Shown piece by piece: positions 44,240 to 45,526 of a DNA stretch of 45,526 nt (its first letter is position 1; every line of letters begins with the position of its first letter). Below the pieces are notes generated by a model, which was not told where the DNA came from, did not search any database, and worked only from the letters and a program-made list of their open reading frames with translations. Source of the DNA: Psychrobacter urativorans (GTDB taxonomy: Bacteria > Pseudomonadota > Gammaproteobacteria > Pseudomonadales > Moraxellaceae); assembly GCF_904846675.1 (NCBI RefSeq), contig NZ_CAJHBT010000024.1:1-45526 (forward strand), in the 5' to 3' direction. Position numbers and translations under genes: made by a program.

Positions 44240-44467
44240 TTATACAAAATTTGCGTAGTGAATGTAGACCAATACCAGCAATAACAATAACGTAAGGCCC
44301 AAACCTAACTGCAAGATTCGCTGTTCTATCAGCAAGCTACTGCTTAGACTGTTAGAAGGCACCAATGACATTCCGCACTGCAGACAGATATTGTCTGCAC
44401 AATTTAATACTGCCATTGAGCGTGCGTGGTAACAGCGTAGTGGTGAATTACTACAATAGCCCGTCAT
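44240..44467 (-). CDS. Small zinc-ribbon membrane protein (unknown function)
   Basis: A 75-residue protein I do not recognise. Cysteines at 5, 12, 23, 28 and 31 include CLQCG, a typical zinc-ribbon knuckle. A single C-terminal hydrophobic helix (about residues 51-72) follows and ends in YIHYANFV. The gene is supported by an exceptional ribosome binding site, AAGGTGGTGAT, which matches the anti-Shine-Dalgarno complement at all but one position, about 7 bases before the ATG. The topology suggests a cytoplasmic zinc domain tethered to the membrane. It lies upstream of the potassium channel gene on the same strand and could be co-transcribed. The family is unnamed as far as I can tell. Confidence 0.72.
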   Translation of the reverse strand: MTGYCSNSPLRCYHARSMAVLNCADNICLQCGMSLVPSNSLSSSLLIEQRILQLGLGLTLLLLLVLVYIHYANFV

Positions 44468-44732
44468 ATATTATCACCACCTTTGTTATAAATACTGTCT
44501 CTTATCGTTAGACTTTTAATTGGAATATTGATAAGCATTAATCACGAGGCCTGTAAATTTTTTATAAATAAGTTTCACTTTCCTATCTAATTCACTACTG
44601 TTTGTAAGGAATATGTATTATAATCTTTCCAAGAGATTAGCTGTCATTTTATGGCTATAACTTTGCCAATCAGTAACGGATGTCATCCCTCATCTGTACT
44701 ACTGATAATCATTGATTACGTTAAGGAACCAA
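44468..44732. other. Divergent region upstream of ompW
   Basis: About 265 bases between the zinc-ribbon gene and ompW. It contains the probable ompW promoter near 44619. A frame with many cysteines from 44651 overlaps ompW out of frame and has no support. Confidence 0.45.
44619..44624 (+). promoter_or_regulatory. Possible -10 box of the ompW promoter
   Basis: A perfect TATAAT lies about 109 bases before the ompW ATG. No clear -35 box stands 16-18 bases upstream (the bases there read ACTGTT), so the promoter may depend on an activator. Weak evidence. Confidence 0.4.
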
Positions 44733-45368
44733 ATGATGAAACTACAATCCCTAGTTTTAGCTACTGCCGCTGCACTTACTATGACTACTGCTATTGCTGT
44801 GCCTGCTGGTACTTGGTCAGTAGCTGCCGGTGCTCACTATGTTGACCCTAAAAGTGATAATGGTAATGTAACTGTAGGCGGTGATAAATTCTCTGTTGAT
44901 GTTGACGGCGATGTACGTCCAACAGTCAGTGGTGAATATTTTATCGCTAATAACGTAGGTATCGAATTACTAGCTGCGATTCCATTTCATCATGACTTTA
45001 CATTAACTAATGCAGATGGTGTTAAAGTTAGTGGAAAAACCCAGCATTTGCCACCTACTCTTTCACTACAATATCACTTTGATGGCTATAACATGCCTAT
45101 GAATGTGAAGCCATTTGTTGGTGTTGGTGTGAACTATACGACTTTCTTTAAAGAAAGAGTTGCTACTGGGGGTGATTTAGATCTTGATGATAGCGTTGGC
45201 GTAGCTGGCCACATCGGTCTTGATATTCCATTTGCACCAACTGAATCTTTCCGTATCGACGCCCGCTATATGGACATCAAAACAGATGCTACCTTAGATG
45301 GTAACGATATTGGTGAAATCGATATCAGCCCTTGGGTTTACGGCGTTGCTTTTGTAAAACAGTTCTAG
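44733..45368 (+). CDS. OmpW family outer membrane protein
   Basis: A 211-residue eight-stranded outer-membrane barrel of the OmpW family, which lets small hydrophobic molecules cross the outer membrane. A signal peptide MMKLQSLVLATAAALTMTTA precedes a likely cleavage after AIA. The mature protein starts VPAGTWSVAAGAHYVDPK and has the OmpW segments GIELLAAIPFHHDFTL, HLPPTLSLQYHFDGYN, FVGVGVNYTTFF, VAGHIGLDIPFAP and FRIDARYMDI. It ends in a terminal Phe (FVKQF), as expected for barrel insertion. TTAAGGAACC precedes the ATG pair at 44733/44736; the frame is also open from a TTG at 44712. An IS5-like element starts at its stop codon, so its native terminator is probably displaced. Confidence 0.95.
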   Translation: MMKLQSLVLATAAALTMTTAIAVPAGTWSVAAGAHYVDPKSDNGNVTVGGDKFSVDVDGDVRPTVSGEYFIANNVGIELLAAIPFHHDFTLTNADGVKVSGKTQHLPPTLSLQYHFDGYNMPMNVKPFVGVGVNYTTFFKERVATGGDLDLDDSVGVAGHIGLDIPFAPTESFRIDARYMDIKTDATLDGNDIGEIDISPWVYGVAFVKQF

Positions 45369-45526
45369 GGCGTGTCATCAATTAGAAAGTATATTTTAGA
45401 ATAAGTTATACTTATTTATGTTTAGGAACATGAGACTAGCGACCATGATAAGACGGCATGCCCTACGCGATGACCAATGGGAACGAATTAAAGACATTCT
45501 GCCTGGTAAATCAAGTGACGTCGGAG
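45369..45526 (+). mobile_element. 5' end of an IS5-family insertion sequence (truncated by window)
   Basis: GGCGTGTCATCAATT starts directly after the ompW stop and resembles the terminal repeat of IS5-like elements (the GGCxTGTCATCAA type). A transposase N-terminus follows 60 bases later. The other end lies outside the window, so the repeat pair and target duplication cannot be checked. Confidence 0.75.
45445..45526 (+). CDS. IS5-family transposase, N-terminal fragment (cut by window edge)
   Basis: The frame reads [20 protein letters not shown] followed by GKSSDVG, close to the start of IS5-type transposases (the L-x-D-x-Q-W-E-R-I-x-x-L-L-P-G pattern). The frame is also open from ATG at 45430 and at 45418, and the start is not settled, as the AGGAA at 45424 is only 2 bases before the second ATG. 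The DDE catalytic residues lie outside the window. Confidence 0.8.
   Translation, partial: MIRRHALRDDQWERIKDILPGKSSDVG

Noticed and set aside
44651..44845. Cysteine-rich plus-strand frame overlapping the ompW start
   Set aside because: It reads ompW's signal peptide codons out of frame and has no ribosome binding site; the ompW frame has signal peptide and barrel features.
1..45526. CRISPR arrays, tRNA or rRNA genes
   Set aside because: No direct repeats with regular spacers were found; the only short tandem repeat is the coding 9-bp tract. No cloverleaf or rRNA-like sequence was recognised.

Overview
The window looks like chromosomal DNA of a Moraxellaceae gamma-proteobacterium, most likely Psychrobacter. 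The evidence is moderate GC, the protein sequences, and Acinetobacter/Psychrobacter-type housekeeping blocks (msbA-lpxK-kdsB, holB-pilZ, rsmG-parA-parB). No 16S rRNA or other taxonomic marker is present, so the genus is an inference. No tRNA, rRNA or CRISPR array was found.

Layout. (1) 0.2-2.6 kb: a D-amino-acid dehydrogenase-like oxidase with a RidA imine deaminase, followed by an SMR efflux pump. (2) 2.6-13.4 kb: an accessory block read on the minus strand. It holds a UvrD-like helicase, a secreted Sel1-repeat protein, and a complete type I restriction-modification operon (hsdM-hsdS-hsdR) with a RhuM-Fic/Doc protein inserted between hsdS and hsdR. (3) 13.7-17.0 kb: a PACE-type efflux protein and the cobT-cobS-cobC genes for the last steps of cobalamin assembly. 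(4) 17.3-20 kb: a GntP permease and a glycerate kinase, which together look like a glycerate uptake and phosphorylation unit. (5) 20.1-21.6 kb: a scar, where an IS3-type orfA fragment is joined to a decayed UvrD-like helicase. (6) 21.6-29.3 kb: a serine hydrolase, a DUF442 phosphatase-like protein, and a lipid module of MaoC hydratase and long FabG facing a divergent thiolase. The thiolase has a 227-residue disordered N-terminal extension with twelve in-frame 9-bp repeats. (7) 29.4-38.1 kb: housekeeping genes on the minus strand (pilZ, holB, kdsB, lpxK, msbA, parB, parA, rsmG). (8) 38.3-43.0 kb: a Lon-family AAA protease, a WYL regulator and a TerD protein on the plus strand. (9) 43.1-45.5 kb: a voltage-gated-type potassium channel, a small zinc-ribbon membrane protein, an OmpW porin, and the start of an IS5-family element directly after the ompW stop codon.

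How the genes work together. The oxidase and RidA form a plausible amino-acid catabolism pair. HsdM, HsdS and HsdR make a full restriction complex, and the embedded Fic/Doc protein could act as an accessory toxin or modulator. CobT, CobS and CobC assemble the nucleotide loop of B12. The hydratase, ketoreductase and thiolase supply three steps of a beta-oxidation or reverse beta-oxidation cycle. MsbA, LpxK and KdsB supply lipopolysaccharide.

The points most worth a second look are the thiolase extension with its repeat, the RhuM-Doc protein inside the restriction operon, the long perfect palindromes near hsdM and the potassium channel, and the cobT start region.
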